The notes under the pieces are model-generated. The model saw nothing but the letters and a program-made list of their open reading frames with translations. It searched no databases and was not told the DNA's origin. 64,000 nt of DNA from Tepidisphaera sp. (lineage in GTDB: Bacteria > Planctomycetota > Phycisphaerae > Phycisphaerales > UBA1924): contig WGNV01000005.1 in the NCBI GenBank assembly GCA_016124375.1, positions 170,379-234,378 of the forward strand, given 5' to 3'. The position numbers and the translations under genes were made by a program. Positions 46,343-54,836 of this stretch are shown piece by piece. Numbering within the stretch: position 1 is the first letter of the stretch; each line of letters starts with the position of its first letter.

Positions 46343-47156
46343 ATGACCGTCGCAACCGTACCCCAGACCGTCCAACTAGGTCCATGTCCGAGGTGCGAGT
46401 ACGACCTTTCGGGCCTCGATGTCGCCAACTGCCCGGAATGCGGGTTGGATCGGTCCCGCATCCTGGCGAACCGAGCGCGAACGCTCGCACCCGCGGGCGT
46501 GCGGACGACCATCATCGCGACCTGTTTCGTAGGCGAACTGGCCCCGTTTAGCTCGCTCGGGGTGTACACGCTGTTGTACCTTCGGGTGTTGCACAGGCTC
46601 ACCGGGAACGAGATAGGCAGACCACCGGCACTGATTGCGTTTGCGTTGTTGATTTCTCTGTACGTTTTGCCGTGGTGTGTGGTTTGGGTCCTGTGGTTGC
46701 TCCCCCCCCAAACCTGCGGATTTTACGGACGACCCTCGCAGGCTGCGCGGGCGCGCCAAATACTGGGCGATTGCGAGCTTCAGCCTTTACATGTCGGGAT
46801 TGTGGGGTGTGCCGATCTTGTTGGGCATCACCCGATGGCGAACGCTGTTCGGGATCTCCCGATACGGCCAGGTCTTTGCCTGCGTCGAGCCGGCCCTCAT
46901 GCTTTTCGGGCTGGCCGCCTTGCATCACGCCGCCGCAATCGCTTGCCGGTTCGCCGCCGCCCGTGCGGACGACGCGCCGCTCGCGCGTCGGGCCGCCAGG
47001 CTCGCCAGATGGTTACCCGCCATCACGCTTCTCGGCGCTGCGACACTCGGTCCGGTCGTATCCGCCTTGATGCTCAATCAACTGATCCGCCGGCTTCGCG
47101 CACGCGTGCGGACCGTGGCGCTTGTTGCGGAAGCGGCGAGCAACGGGTTCAACTAG
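46343..47156 (+). pseudogene. Zinc-ribbon membrane protein with frameshift in a C8 tract (first of two paralogues)
   Basis: N-terminal zinc ribbon CPRCEYDLSGLDVANCPECG (residues about 11-30) followed by membrane spans. The frame that starts at 46343 runs through VVWVLWLLPP to a run of eight C (46702-46709). The continuing hydrophobic sequence (KPADFTDDPRRLRGRAKYWA, then SLYMSGLWGVPILLG and several spans) is in the next frame and ends at 47154-47156. Removing one C joins them, so the C tract holds an extra base. This can be a lesion, a sequencing error, or a slippage switch. The start has TACGCT 6 bases upstream and no Shine-Dalgarno. Function unknown. Confidence 0.72.
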
Positions 47157-47238
47157 GGACTGCTAAACAAGTCTCGCCCGGCCTCTTGCACCCTACGAGC
47201 ACGAACTCGCCGTACACGAAAGTTACATCGGAGTTATC

Positions 47239-48177
47239 ATGCACCCTGTGCAACTCGATGATCCAACCAATGCCCCGCTCGCCGCCGCCGTCATCCCGCC
47301 GGCAGTCGTCGCAGCACGCGCGATTCTCCCGTGCATCGGTTGCGGCTACGACCTACGAGGCCTCAACCCCGCCGGCGTATGCCCGGAATGCGGTCGTCCG
47401 GTGGCCGACACACTGGACGGCAATCGTCTGTGGCGGGCGGATCCCGCCTGGCTCAAGCGCGTCCTCAACGGCCTCAGTCTCGCCCTGCTTGCGATGATTC
47501 TCTCGGTTCTGTCTTGGGCACTCTCTCAGGCCCTCGGCGCCTTTCGAATAGGCCCCAGCGGAATCACTGCCACCAACTTGTCTGGATATTCCCTTGTAGA
47601 CCAAGGAATGCAACTCGCGATCTTCGCTCTTTCCTCCCTTGGCTACTACCGGCTCAGTTGGCAAGAACCACAGAACACGCCGCACGCCACGCCTGACGGC
47701 GCTCGAATCTGGCTCCGACGATTCCTGTATGCCTCCATCGCAACGACCGTTGCCGCCATCCTGATCCGAAGCGTCGCGATAGCCTCGCTGGCGTCACCAA
47801 CACCCAATAGAAACTGGGTTTACTACCTGGCTGCCGCGGGCATTGCCGGCTATTTCGCGTAGTTGGGTCTCTATATCTTCACGATGCTTCACGTTCGTAC
47901 ACTTTCGCTCCGGCTCCCCAACCACACGCTCGCCTCGACAGCCGCCATCTTCGCCTGGGTCCTGCCTCCGATGTTCTTTTTGAGTGGCGTTGTTGGCCTA
48001 TTTTGCGTGCCTTTGTGGTTTGGCATGGCCGTCGCCGCCATCCTCTATTTCCTGCTGCTCTACCTCTTCCGCACCCACCTCCAAACCGCCCTCAGGCAGG
48101 CCGAAGCTCGCATCGACGCCCCGGCGGCCTCTCCTGAGCCGGCCCCCGCTTCAGCGACTTACCCTTCCAATCCTTGA
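47239..48177 (+). pseudogene. Zinc-ribbon membrane protein with in-frame TAG (second paralogue)
   Basis: Same type as the preceding gene: zinc ribbon CIGCGYDLRGLNPAGVCPEC (about 35-54) then several spans. The frame ends in GYFA at a TAG (47860-47862) and continues without a break as LGLYIFTMLHVRTLSLRLPN, with two more spans and a Pro/Ala tail to 48177. The continuation has the same amphipathic and hydrophobic make-up, so the TAG interrupts what was one gene of 312 codons. GGAG precedes the ATG. Codon use is less GC-biased than in lpxK next door. Function unknown. Confidence 0.75.
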
Positions 48178-48221
48178 CTCCCCCCATCGCCCAAGCCCCG
48201 CCCAAAGACCGCTCCGGCCCC

Positions 48222-49283
48222 ATGCCAGGCGCGCTTGGCGCGTTCCTCTCCCGCTTCTACGCCCTCGCCATCAACTACCGCAACCGCCGCTTCGATCGTG
48301 GGCGGGGCGTCATCCGCTTCGACCGCCCTGTCATCAGCGTCGGCAACCTCAGCGTCGGCGGCACCGGCAAAACCCCATTGGTCCAGCACCTGATTCGCCT
48401 GCTTCGCGCCAACGGGCGCTGGCCCGCCGTCGCCATGCGGGGCTACCGCTCCCCCCAGGGCCAGGGCCTCAAGAGCGACGAAGCCCAAACCTATCTCGAC
48501 GAGTTCCCCACCCTCCCCATCGTCGCCCAGCCCGACCGCGCCTCCGGCCTCATCCAACTCTTCAGCACCGAGCAGGGCGAAAAGATCGACTCCATCATCC
48601 TCGACGACGGCTTCCAGCACCGGCGCATCGGACGCGAGGTCGACCTCGTGCTCGTCGACGCCACACGCTCACCCTTCGAATCCTCGCTCCTGCCCCGCGG
48701 CTGGCTTCGCGAGCCCGTGCAAAGCCTCGCCCGCGCCAGCGCCGTCATCATCACCCACGCCGAAGCCGCTTCGCCAGAAAAGCTCCTCTCGCTCCGCGCA
48801 CAGATCCAGGCCGTCGCCCCCGGCGCCGCCCTCGCCTCGTGCAGCCACGCCTGGAGCGGCTTCGCCCTGCACCGCGCCACCGCCCACCCCGAGCCCAAAC
48901 ACCTCAACTGGCTCGAGTTCCAACGCGTCTTCGCCGCCTGCGCCATCGGCAACCCCGGCGCCTTCTTCGAGCAGGCCCGCCGCCTCTGCCCCCAGGTCGT
49001 CGGCACCCACGCCTACCGCGACCACCACGACTTCCTGCAAACCGAGATCGACACGCTCTCGCTCGCCGTCAAGGCCAGCGGCGCCGATGTGCTGCTCGTG
49101 ACCGCCAAGGACTGGGCCAAGCTCCGCGCCCTCTCGCTGCGGGGCGTACCCGTCGCAGTCCCCACCCTCGAAATGCAGTGGCACCAGGGCGGCGAATCCA
49201 TCGAATCCATGGTGCTCGCCGCCCGCGTGCCCGACGAAGACGCCCCCGAGGCCCCCGCCCGCGATGTCGCCCCGGCGCGCTGA
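48222..49283 (+). CDS. lpxK: Tetraacyldisaccharide 4'-kinase
   Basis: Phosphorylates the lipid A disaccharide at the 4' position, at the inner membrane. 353 residues from ATG 48222; a TTG at 48174 overlapping the previous frame (TTGA) would add 16 residues and cannot be excluded. Family features: VGNLSVGGTGKTPLV (P-loop), MRGYRSPQGQGL, IILDDGFQHRRIGREVDLVL and DATRSPF...LLPRGWLREP. Catalytic Asp lies in the DDGFQH motif. It is followed by hldE 29 bases downstream; both serve LPS. Confidence 0.92.
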   Translation: MPGALGAFLSRFYALAINYRNRRFDRGRGVIRFDRPVISVGNLSVGGTGKTPLVQHLIRLLRANGRWPAVAMRGYRSPQGQGLKSDEAQTYLDEFPTLPIVAQPDRASGLIQLFSTEQGEKIDSIILDDGFQHRRIGREVDLVLVDATRSPFESSLLPRGWLREPVQSLARASAVIITHAEAASPEKLLSLRAQIQAVAPGAALASCSHAWSGFALHRATAHPEPKHLNWLEFQRVFAACAIGNPGAFFEQARRLCPQVVGTHAYRDHHDFLQTEIDTLSLAVKASGADVLLVTAKDWAKLRALSLRGVPVAVPTLEMQWHQGGESIESMVLAARVPDEDAPEAPARDVAPAR

Positions 49284-49299
49284 GCCCGACTCCCGCCAA

Positions 49300-49305
49300 T
49301 AGAAT
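49300..49305 (+). promoter_or_regulatory. -10-like TAGAAT directly before hldE
   Basis: CAATAGAAT, seven bases, ATG at 49313, without a Shine-Dalgarno. No -35 of quality is at 17 bases, which lies inside lpxK. Confidence 0.45.
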
Positions 49306-49312
49306 CCCCTCA

Positions 49313-50803
49313 ATGCCAACACCGACCGACTCGCTCCTCACCACCCTCGCCGACTGGAAACCCTTCCGCGTCCTCGTCGTCGGCGACTTCATGCTCGATC
49401 AGCTCGTCCACGGCGCCGCCGAGCGCCTCTCCCCCGACGCCCCGGTCCCGATCCTCCACGTCCGCCACACCGAAAACCGTCCCGGCGGCTCGGCCAACGT
49501 CTGCCTCGATCTGATCGCCTTGAAGGGCCATGTCCGGGCCTTCGGCGTCCTTGGCGCCGACGCCGCTGCCGACGTGACCCGCGCCGAACTCGCCCGCCAG
49601 GGCGTCGACGTCGCCGGTCTCCTGTCCGACCCCGCCCGCCCGACAACCGTCAAGCAGAGCCTGATCGGCCTGGCCCAGGCCCGCCACCCCCAGAAGATGT
49701 TCCGCGTCGATTACGAATCACGCGATCCGATCTCGGCCGAACTCGAAGCCCGCCTGCTGAACGTCGTCAAGGCCGCCCTGCCCGAGGCCGACGCCCTGTG
49801 CATCGAGGACTACGACAAGGGCGTCTGCACCCCGGGGCTCTGCCAGGGCCTCATCCACGCCGCCAAGTCGTTGGGCAAGCCCGTCTTTGTAGACCCCGCG
49901 CGGGGCGTCGACTACGCCAAATACCGCGGCTCCACCGCCATCACCCCCAACCGCACCGAGGCCGAAGTCGCCATCGGCCAGCGCACCGAAGACGCCGGGC
50001 CCACCGATCGCAACATCGCCCTGGCCTGCACCCTGCGCGAACGCCTCGATCTCGACGTCTGCGTCCTGACCCTCGACCGGCACGGCGCTCTTCTCGTCAC
50101 CCGCGACGGCACCCCCATCGCCGTCCCCACCGTCGCCCGCCAGGTCTACGACGTCACCGGCGCGGGCGACATGTTCCTCGCCGCCTTCGCCGCCGCCCGC
50201 GCCAACGCCTGCGACTGGGCCGACTGTGTCCGCTTCGCCAACGCCGCCGCCGGCCTCGAGGTCGAGATCTTCGGCGTCCAGCCCATCCCCCTCGAGCGCG
50301 TGCACCACAGCCTGCTTTTGCTCGCCGCCCCCGCCATCGGAAAGCTCCGCACCCTGTCGCAGGCCAAGATCGAGCTCCAGGGCCTGAAACAACAGGGCAA
50401 GAGGATCGTCTTTACCAATGGCTGCTTCGACGTCCTCCACAGCGGCCACGTAACTTTACTGGAAAAGGCCGCCGCCATGGGTGATTTCCTCATCGTCGGC
50501 CTCAATGACGACGATTCCGTAAGGCGACTCAAGGGCCCCACCCGCCCCGTCAACACCCAGGATGAACGCGCCCGCGTGCTCAGCGGCTTGCAGGCCGTCG
50601 GCGCTGTCGTCATCTTCGCCGAAGACACCCCCCTCTCCCTCATCAAGGAACTCAAGCCAGATACCCTGGTCAAGGGAGGGGACTACACAGTCGAACGCGT
50701 GGTGGGCCGTGCCGAGGTAGAAAGCTGGGGAGGCCGCGTCGCGCTGGTCGATCTCGTGGAAGGCAAAAGCACCACCGCGACGCTCGGACGCATTCGCGGG
50801 TAG
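49313..50803 (+). CDS. hldE: Bifunctional heptose 7-phosphate kinase / ADP-heptose synthase
   Basis: 496 residues combining the kinase and nucleotidyltransferase of ADP-heptose synthesis for the LPS inner core. N-terminal ribokinase domain: VVGDFMLDQLVHG, RPGGSANVCLDL, ITPNRTEAEVAIG, and DVTGAGDMFLAAF with the catalytic Asp. C-terminal cytidylyltransferase-like domain (about 360-496): FTNGCFDVLHSGHVTLLEKA with the GHV nucleotide motif and LVKGGDYTVERVVG. Both domains are whole. It implies a heptose-containing LPS core. The two domain order is as in E. coli HldE. Confidence 0.94.
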   Translation: MPTPTDSLLTTLADWKPFRVLVVGDFMLDQLVHGAAERLSPDAPVPILHVRHTENRPGGSANVCLDLIALKGHVRAFGVLGADAAADVTRAELARQGVDVAGLLSDPARPTTVKQSLIGLAQARHPQKMFRVDYESRDPISAELEARLLNVVKAALPEADALCIEDYDKGVCTPGLCQGLIHAAKSLGKPVFVDPARGVDYAKYRGSTAITPNRTEAEVAIGQRTEDAGPTDRNIALACTLRERLDLDVCVLTLDRHGALLVTRDGTPIAVPTVARQVYDVTGAGDMFLAAFAAARANACDWADCVRFANAAAGLEVEIFGVQPIPLERVHHSLLLLAAPAIGKLRTLSQAKIELQGLKQQGKRIVFTNGCFDVLHSGHVTLLEKAAAMGDFLIVGLNDDDSVRRLKGPTRPVNTQDERARVLSGLQAVGAVVIFAEDTPLSLIKELKPDTLVKGGDYTVERVVGRAEVESWGGRVALVDLVEGKSTTATLGRIRG

Positions 50804-50848
50804 CCCCGCGACGTCGAAGCACGCGACTCGTCAACGGAGTCCCACACC

Positions 50849-51283
50849 ATGCTTCACGTCGCCATCATCCACCAATCGCTTCTCGCCGACCTGCTCGCAG
50901 GACGCAAATCCATCGAGTCCCGCTTCTCCCGCGCCCGCCGCACTCCCTTTGGCGAGGTCCGCGTCGGCGAACGGGTCTACTTCAAGGTCGTCGGTGGCGG
51001 GTACGGCGCCACCGCCCTCGTCAGTCACGTCGAATCCTTCGAACGCCTCCGCACGTCCGACGTCTCGGCCATTCGCCGCCTCTACAACGATCGCATCCGC
51101 GCCACGCCCGAATACTGGCAGCGCAAGCTCGCCAGCCGCTTCGCCACCCTCATCTGGCTCAGCCGCATCGAAGCAACCGAAATGGGCCCGGTCATCGACG
51201 ACCTGCCCCACTGGCAGCCCCGCTCGGCCTGGGGCGTCTTCAGCGAATCCCTCGACGTCTACCCGCCGATGATCGCCGCGTAG
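50849..51283 (+). CDS. ASCH-domain (PUA-like) protein
   Basis: 144 residues. The front (HVAIIHQSLLADLLAGRKSIESRFSRARR, in which K-S-I-E-x-R is the ASCH hallmark, followed by P-F-G-x-V-x-x-G-x-x-V-Y-F-K) matches ASCH proteins, a PUA-related fold thought to bind RNA or act on modified nucleosides. The back half (PEYWQRKLASRFATLIWLSR) is also family-like. GGAG 9 bases before the ATG. No partner gene suggests a role. Confidence 0.78.
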   Translation: MLHVAIIHQSLLADLLAGRKSIESRFSRARRTPFGEVRVGERVYFKVVGGGYGATALVSHVESFERLRTSDVSAIRRLYNDRIRATPEYWQRKLASRFATLIWLSRIEATEMGPVIDDLPHWQPRSAWGVFSESLDVYPPMIAA

Positions 51284-51316
51284 ACGGCGAGTGGTTCACA
51301 GTTCGCCGCCTGACGC

Positions 51317-52360
51317 TCACCACCTCAGCACGATCTTCCCGAACTGCTCGCCCGCCTCCAGGCGCCCGATCGCCTCGCGCCCATCCTTCGCGTCATACAC
51401 CCGGTCCACCGGCACCCGCACGCCCCCGGTTCGAAACAACGCCGCCACCTCGCGGAACTCGTTGTTGTCCCCCATCGTGCTGCCCAAAATCCTGAGCTGA
51501 TTCCAGAAGATCCGCGCCAGATCCGTCGTCGCGTCCGGCCCGCTCGTGCACCCGGGCGTCACATACGCCCCGCCCCGCGCCAGGCTCTTGATGCACGTCA
51601 GATGCGTCGCCTTCCCCGCCGAATCCACCGCCACATCCACGCCCCGCTTCCCGCTCCATCCCCGCACATCGCGGCTCCAATCCTGCCCCTGGTCCCACAC
51701 GCACAATTCCGCGCCCAACGCTTTCGCCTTCTCCAGCTTCCACGCATGGCGGCTCGTCACCGCTACCGGGCACCCAAAGTGCCGGCAGATCGCCATCGCC
51801 GCCAGCGCCACCCCGCCCCCGATCCCCGTGATCAGCACCCGCTGCCCCGCGTGCAACTTCGCCTTGGTCACAAGCATCGACCACGCCGTCAGCGACACCA
51901 ATCCAAACGCCGCGGCTTCCGCCGGCTCCGCGTCATCCGCCACCACCGCCAGGTTCGCCGCCGGCGCCAGAAACGCCTCGCGATGCATCCCATCACTGTG
52001 CTCGCCGATCAACTCAAACGCCGGGGCCAGGGTTGAATCGGGCGGGTCGCCCGGCATGCTCCGCCCCCCCGCCACCGTCGCGGCATTCACGATCACCCGC
52101 TTGCCCACCCAACTCGCATCCACGCCCGCGCCCACAGCCTCGACCACCCCGCACGCGTCGCAGCCCCCGATGCGCGGATACGTCAGCGTGAGCCCGCCGA
52201 TCCCCTTCCCGATCCACAAATCCATGTGATTGAACGCGCTCGCCAGCGTCCGCACCCGCACCTGCCCCGCCCCGGGTGCACCGACATCAGGCCAATCCGT
52301 CCGAAACTCCACATTCGGCGCCACCGGCGACCCCTGACGCGTCAGTACAAGTGCTCGCAT
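51317..52360 (-). CDS. Zinc-type alcohol dehydrogenase / quinone oxidoreductase family protein
   Basis: 347-residue medium-chain dehydrogenase/reductase. GroES-like N-terminal domain with NHMDLWIGKG and PRIGGCDACGVVEAVGAGV, then the NAD(P)-binding ITGIGGGVALAAMAICRHFGC. Conserved His/Asp of the catalytic site (NHMDLW) is present; the four structural-zinc cysteines are absent, typical of the non-zinc or single-zinc branch. Substrate unknown. ATG 52360 is chosen since it matches the family start (MRALVLTRQG) and TACAGT ends 5 bases upstream; the frame is open to 52513 through a repeat. Confidence 0.87.
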   Translation of the reverse strand: MRALVLTRQGSPVAPNVEFRTDWPDVGAPGAGQVRVRTLASAFNHMDLWIGKGIGGLTLTYPRIGGCDACGVVEAVGAGVDASWVGKRVIVNAATVAGGRSMPGDPPDSTLAPAFELIGEHSDGMHREAFLAPAANLAVVADDAEPAEAAAFGLVSLTAWSMLVTKAKLHAGQRVLITGIGGGVALAAMAICRHFGCPVAVTSRHAWKLEKAKALGAELCVWDQGQDWSRDVRGWSGKRGVDVAVDSAGKATHLTCIKSLARGGAYVTPGCTSGPDATTDLARIFWNQLRILGSTMGDNNEFREVAALFRTGGVRVPVDRVYDAKDGREAIGRLEAGEQFGKIVLRW

Positions 52361-52365
52361 GCCCA

Positions 52366-52371
52366 ACTGTA
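52366..52371 (-). promoter_or_regulatory. -10-like TACAGT before the dehydrogenase start
   Basis: TACAGT on the minus strand with five bases to ATG 52360; no Shine-Dalgarno. Confidence 0.45.
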
Positions 52372-52401
52372 TCGCCCCGCGCACAATCGCCCACGCGACA
52401 T

Positions 52402-52430
52402 ACGAGCCCGAAGCGCAAGCGAGGGTCTCC
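52402..52430 (+). repeat. Single copy of the ACGAGCCCGAAGCG dispersed repeat
   Basis: 29 bases starting ACGAGCCCGAAGCGCAAG match the arms at 23497-23525 and 23544-23572 with one or two changes, and the next bases (CCCGACATCC against CCCGGTATCC) also agree. Confidence 0.85.
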
Positions 52431-52471
52431 CCGACATCCGCGCGCCAAAGGCCCAACCGACCGACTCGTCC

Positions 52472-52505
52472 AAAAACAAAAAGAGCCGCCCCGAAGGACG
52501 GCTCT
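52472..52505 (-). terminator. Rho-independent terminator after rplS
   Basis: Minus strand: stem AGAGCCG/CGGCTCT (52482-52488, 52499-52505) followed by TTTTTGTTTTT. It closes the rpsP-trmD-rplS unit. Confidence 0.9.
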
Positions 52506-52542
52506 CGATTCATCGATTCACCTCGGGCCCGCGCCCTCAGCC

Positions 52543-52995
52543 TTACTTCTTCGCCGGCTTATCCGCCGTCAGCAAGGGCTCGATCTTGACCTTCGTCGAA
52601 ACCTCGGTGCCCGGAATCGGCACGCCATCGTGCTGATTGTGCTTGAGGCCCCGGCGCTGATCCCGCAGACGGCGGCTCTTGCCCGCCCGGTCACGCAGGT
52701 AGTACAGCTTCGAACGCCGCGTGTCCGCGCGACGCACGATGTCGATGCGGGCGACCAGCGGCGAGTTCACCGGGAAAATACGCTCGACGCCCACTTCGTC
52801 CACGATCTTGCGGACGACCGCCATCTCGTTGATCCCCCGCCCGCTGCGGCTGATGATCACGCCCTGGAACATCTGCACCCGCTCCTTGTCCCCTTCCACA
52901 ATGCGGAAGTGAACATTCACCGTGTCGCCCGGCTTGAAGTTCGGGACGTTGGTCTTCAGTTGCGAGGCGTTGATTTCTTCGAGAATCTTGAACAT
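52543..52995 (-). CDS. rplS: 50S ribosomal protein L19
   Basis: Structural protein of the large subunit at the interface with the small subunit. 150 residues, longer than the 115 of E. coli owing to a basic C-terminal extension. Signatures: PNFKPGDTVNVHFRIVEGDKE, RVQMFQGVIISRSGRG, ERIFPVNSPLVARIDIVRR, and RRSKLYYLRDRAGKSRR. AAGGTGG precedes the ATG. Last gene of the rpsP-trmD-rplS unit with a strong terminator. Confidence 0.97.
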   Translation of the reverse strand: MFKILEEINASQLKTNVPNFKPGDTVNVHFRIVEGDKERVQMFQGVIISRSGRGINEMAVVRKIVDEVGVERIFPVNSPLVARIDIVRRADTRRSKLYYLRDRAGKSRRLRDQRRGLKHNQHDGVPIPGTEVSTKVKIEPLLTADKPAKK

Positions 52996-53131
52996 GAGCC
53001 ACCTTCTTGGGAGACGAAAAATCCGAGTTCGCTACGCCTTCGCACGGCCCAAACAGCCGCGCCCCGGCGGGCCTAGACGATAGGCGTTTGGTCGCCAAGG
53101 GTCCAGCACCCACCCACGCATCCCGCCCAAT

Positions 53132-53866
53132 CTACCTCAGCAAATCCGGACGTCTGGCCTTAGTTCGGGCCAGCCGCTGCTCCAGCCGCCACGCCTCCAC
53201 CTTGCCGTGATCCCCGCTCAGCAGCACCTCCGGCACCCCGCGCCCCATCCACTCCCGGGGCTTGGTGTAATGCGGGCAATCCAGCAGCCGCCGAGTCTCC
53301 GTCTCCTTCTTCCCCACCTTCCACGTCACGCTCGAAAAACTGTCCTGCTGGTTCGACAACTCATCACCCAGCACGCCCGGCAGCAGCCGCGCCAGCGCAT
53401 CAATCAGCACCAGCGCCCCCAGTTCCCCCCCGCTCAGCACAAAATCACCCACGCTCACCTCGAGCGGCTCCAACGCCTCGATCACCCGCTCATCGATTCC
53501 TTCGTAATGCCCGGCGATCAGCAACAACCGGGGCTCCCTCGCCAACTCCTCCACCAAAGGCTGCGTCAACGGCACACCCTGCGGCGTCAAAAGCACCCGC
53601 TTCGCCGGCGCCGCCTCCATCCCCTCCACCGCCATCACGCAGTCCCACAAGGGCTGGCAACTCATCACCATCCCCGGCCCGCCGCCAAACGGCCGATCAT
53701 CCGTCTTCGCATGCTTGTTCGCGGCAAACGCCCGAATATCCGTCGCCCGCACCGTCAGCGCCCCGGCCCGAATCGCCCGCGCAGGGATACTCACCCCCAG
53801 CACCGCCGGGGGCTCGGTCCCAAACATCTCCGGAAACGTGGTGACCACATCAACGCGAAGTGCCAC
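53132..53866 (-). CDS. trmD: tRNA (guanine-N1-)-methyltransferase
   Basis: Makes m1G37 in tRNAs with a G36, preventing frameshifts. 244 residues. SPOUT-fold signatures: RVDVVTTFPEMF, PFGGGPGMVM, LIAGHYEGIDERVIE and VGDFVLSGGELGALVLIDAL with the trefoil knot. GTG start 53866 with GGAGGG 7 bases upstream. The place between rpsP and trmD where rimM usually lies holds only a short repeat-bearing gap. Confidence 0.97.
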   Translation of the reverse strand: MALRVDVVTTFPEMFGTEPPAVLGVSIPARAIRAGALTVRATDIRAFAANKHAKTDDRPFGGGPGMVMSCQPLWDCVMAVEGMEAAPAKRVLLTPQGVPLTQPLVEELAREPRLLLIAGHYEGIDERVIEALEPLEVSVGDFVLSGGELGALVLIDALARLLPGVLGDELSNQQDSFSSVTWKVGKKETETRRLLDCPHYTKPREWMGRGVPEVLLSGDHGKVEAWRLEQRLARTKARRPDLLR

Positions 53867-54080
53867 GTTACAGCCCTCCGCCGCAGGAAGGAATCACCAC
53901 AGAGGCACAGAGAAGAAAATCAGCGAAGAAAAGAAAAGCCGAAGATGACCGAGAAAGACGAGAACCGAAAGAGACCAGAGCTAGCGACCCTCATCCAAGC
54001 CGCCGCGACCCTCCAAATTGAGCCATTTAGCAATTTAGCAATTTTGCCATTTAGCAATTTGGAGGCCGCAACGCGGCCGA
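53867..54080. repeat. AT-rich spacer with inverted and direct repeats between trmD and rpsP
   Basis: The spacer contains an 11-bp inverted repeat CCTCCAAATTG (54010-54020) / CAATTTGGAGG (54055-54065) enclosing two direct copies of CCATTTAGCAATTT. Near the trmD side it has ACCACAGAGGCACAGAG, a segment of a type I have seen repeated in other genomes. No rimM remnant was recognised. Confidence 0.7.
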
Positions 54081-54437
54081 CTACTTCTTCTCGTCCTTCT
54101 TCTCGCCCTTGGCCGCCTCAGCCGCGGCCTTCGCCACCTTCGCCTCGATCGCCTTGCGACGCTCGGCCCGGTCGGCCTCCCACGACTTCACATCCACCAA
54201 GCCCCGCTTGGCCAGAATGTCACGCATGGTCTCACTGGGCTGGGCGCCCTTTGCAATCCAGAACTTCACGCGCTCTTCGTTGATCCGCAGCTGCTTGGCC
54301 GGATCCTTCTCAACCGGGTCATAGAACCCGAGGGCCTCAATGATCGGCCCATTGCGGCGAGTCCGCTGCTCCGCCGCCGAAATGCGGTAATAAGGACGGT
54401 TGCGACGACCAAGACGCTGCATGCGAATGCGAACCAT
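54081..54437 (-). CDS. rpsP: 30S ribosomal protein S16
   Basis: Small-subunit assembly protein. 118 residues: core of about 80 (VRIRMQRLGRRNRPYYRISA, GPIIEALGFYDP, RVKFWIAKGAQPSETM) and a Lys/Ala/Glu-rich tail of about 35. GGAG before the ATG. First gene of the unit with trmD and rplS. Confidence 0.97.
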   Translation of the reverse strand: MVRIRMQRLGRRNRPYYRISAAEQRTRRNGPIIEALGFYDPVEKDPAKQLRINEERVKFWIAKGAQPSETMRDILAKRGLVDVKSWEADRAERRKAIEAKVAKAAAEAAKGEKKDEKK

Positions 54438-54836
54438 AAAAGCTCCAAGCTAGGCAGGCCCAAGGCCGCCGCGACACGTTCCCCACTCCACACCTCGGCC
54501 CGGAAAACCCGGGGACGGCCCGCAATAGGCCGCGTGGAACAGGGCCAAGATATTAGGCACCCACCTCGCCCACCGCCGCCGAACCGCCCACCGCATGGCC
54601 CCAAAATCCCGTTAGCGCCTCCTCCCGCCCCCGTCGCATTGCCTGCGTCCTCCGCGGGGCACCCCCCGCCCACCCTGCCCTGGCCCGCCGCTCGTTCGGC
54701 CCCACGGGCTTTTCGCGACTCCCCCCGGCTCGTCCGGGCGGAACGCTCATCTCGCACTCCGCCGTTCCCTTTCCGCCCGCGCCCGTCGCGCGAGCGACGG
54801 CGATGTCGCGCGACCAGAGCACGCCGGAGACCTCCC
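54438..54836. other. Divergent intergenic region of rpsP and the first FG-GAP gene
   Basis: About 400 bases. A minus-strand TAATAT (54550-54555) is a good -10 for rpsP, without a clear -35, giving a leader near 110 bases. Near its right end GGAG precedes the ATG at 54837. No gene is evident in it. Confidence 0.45.
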
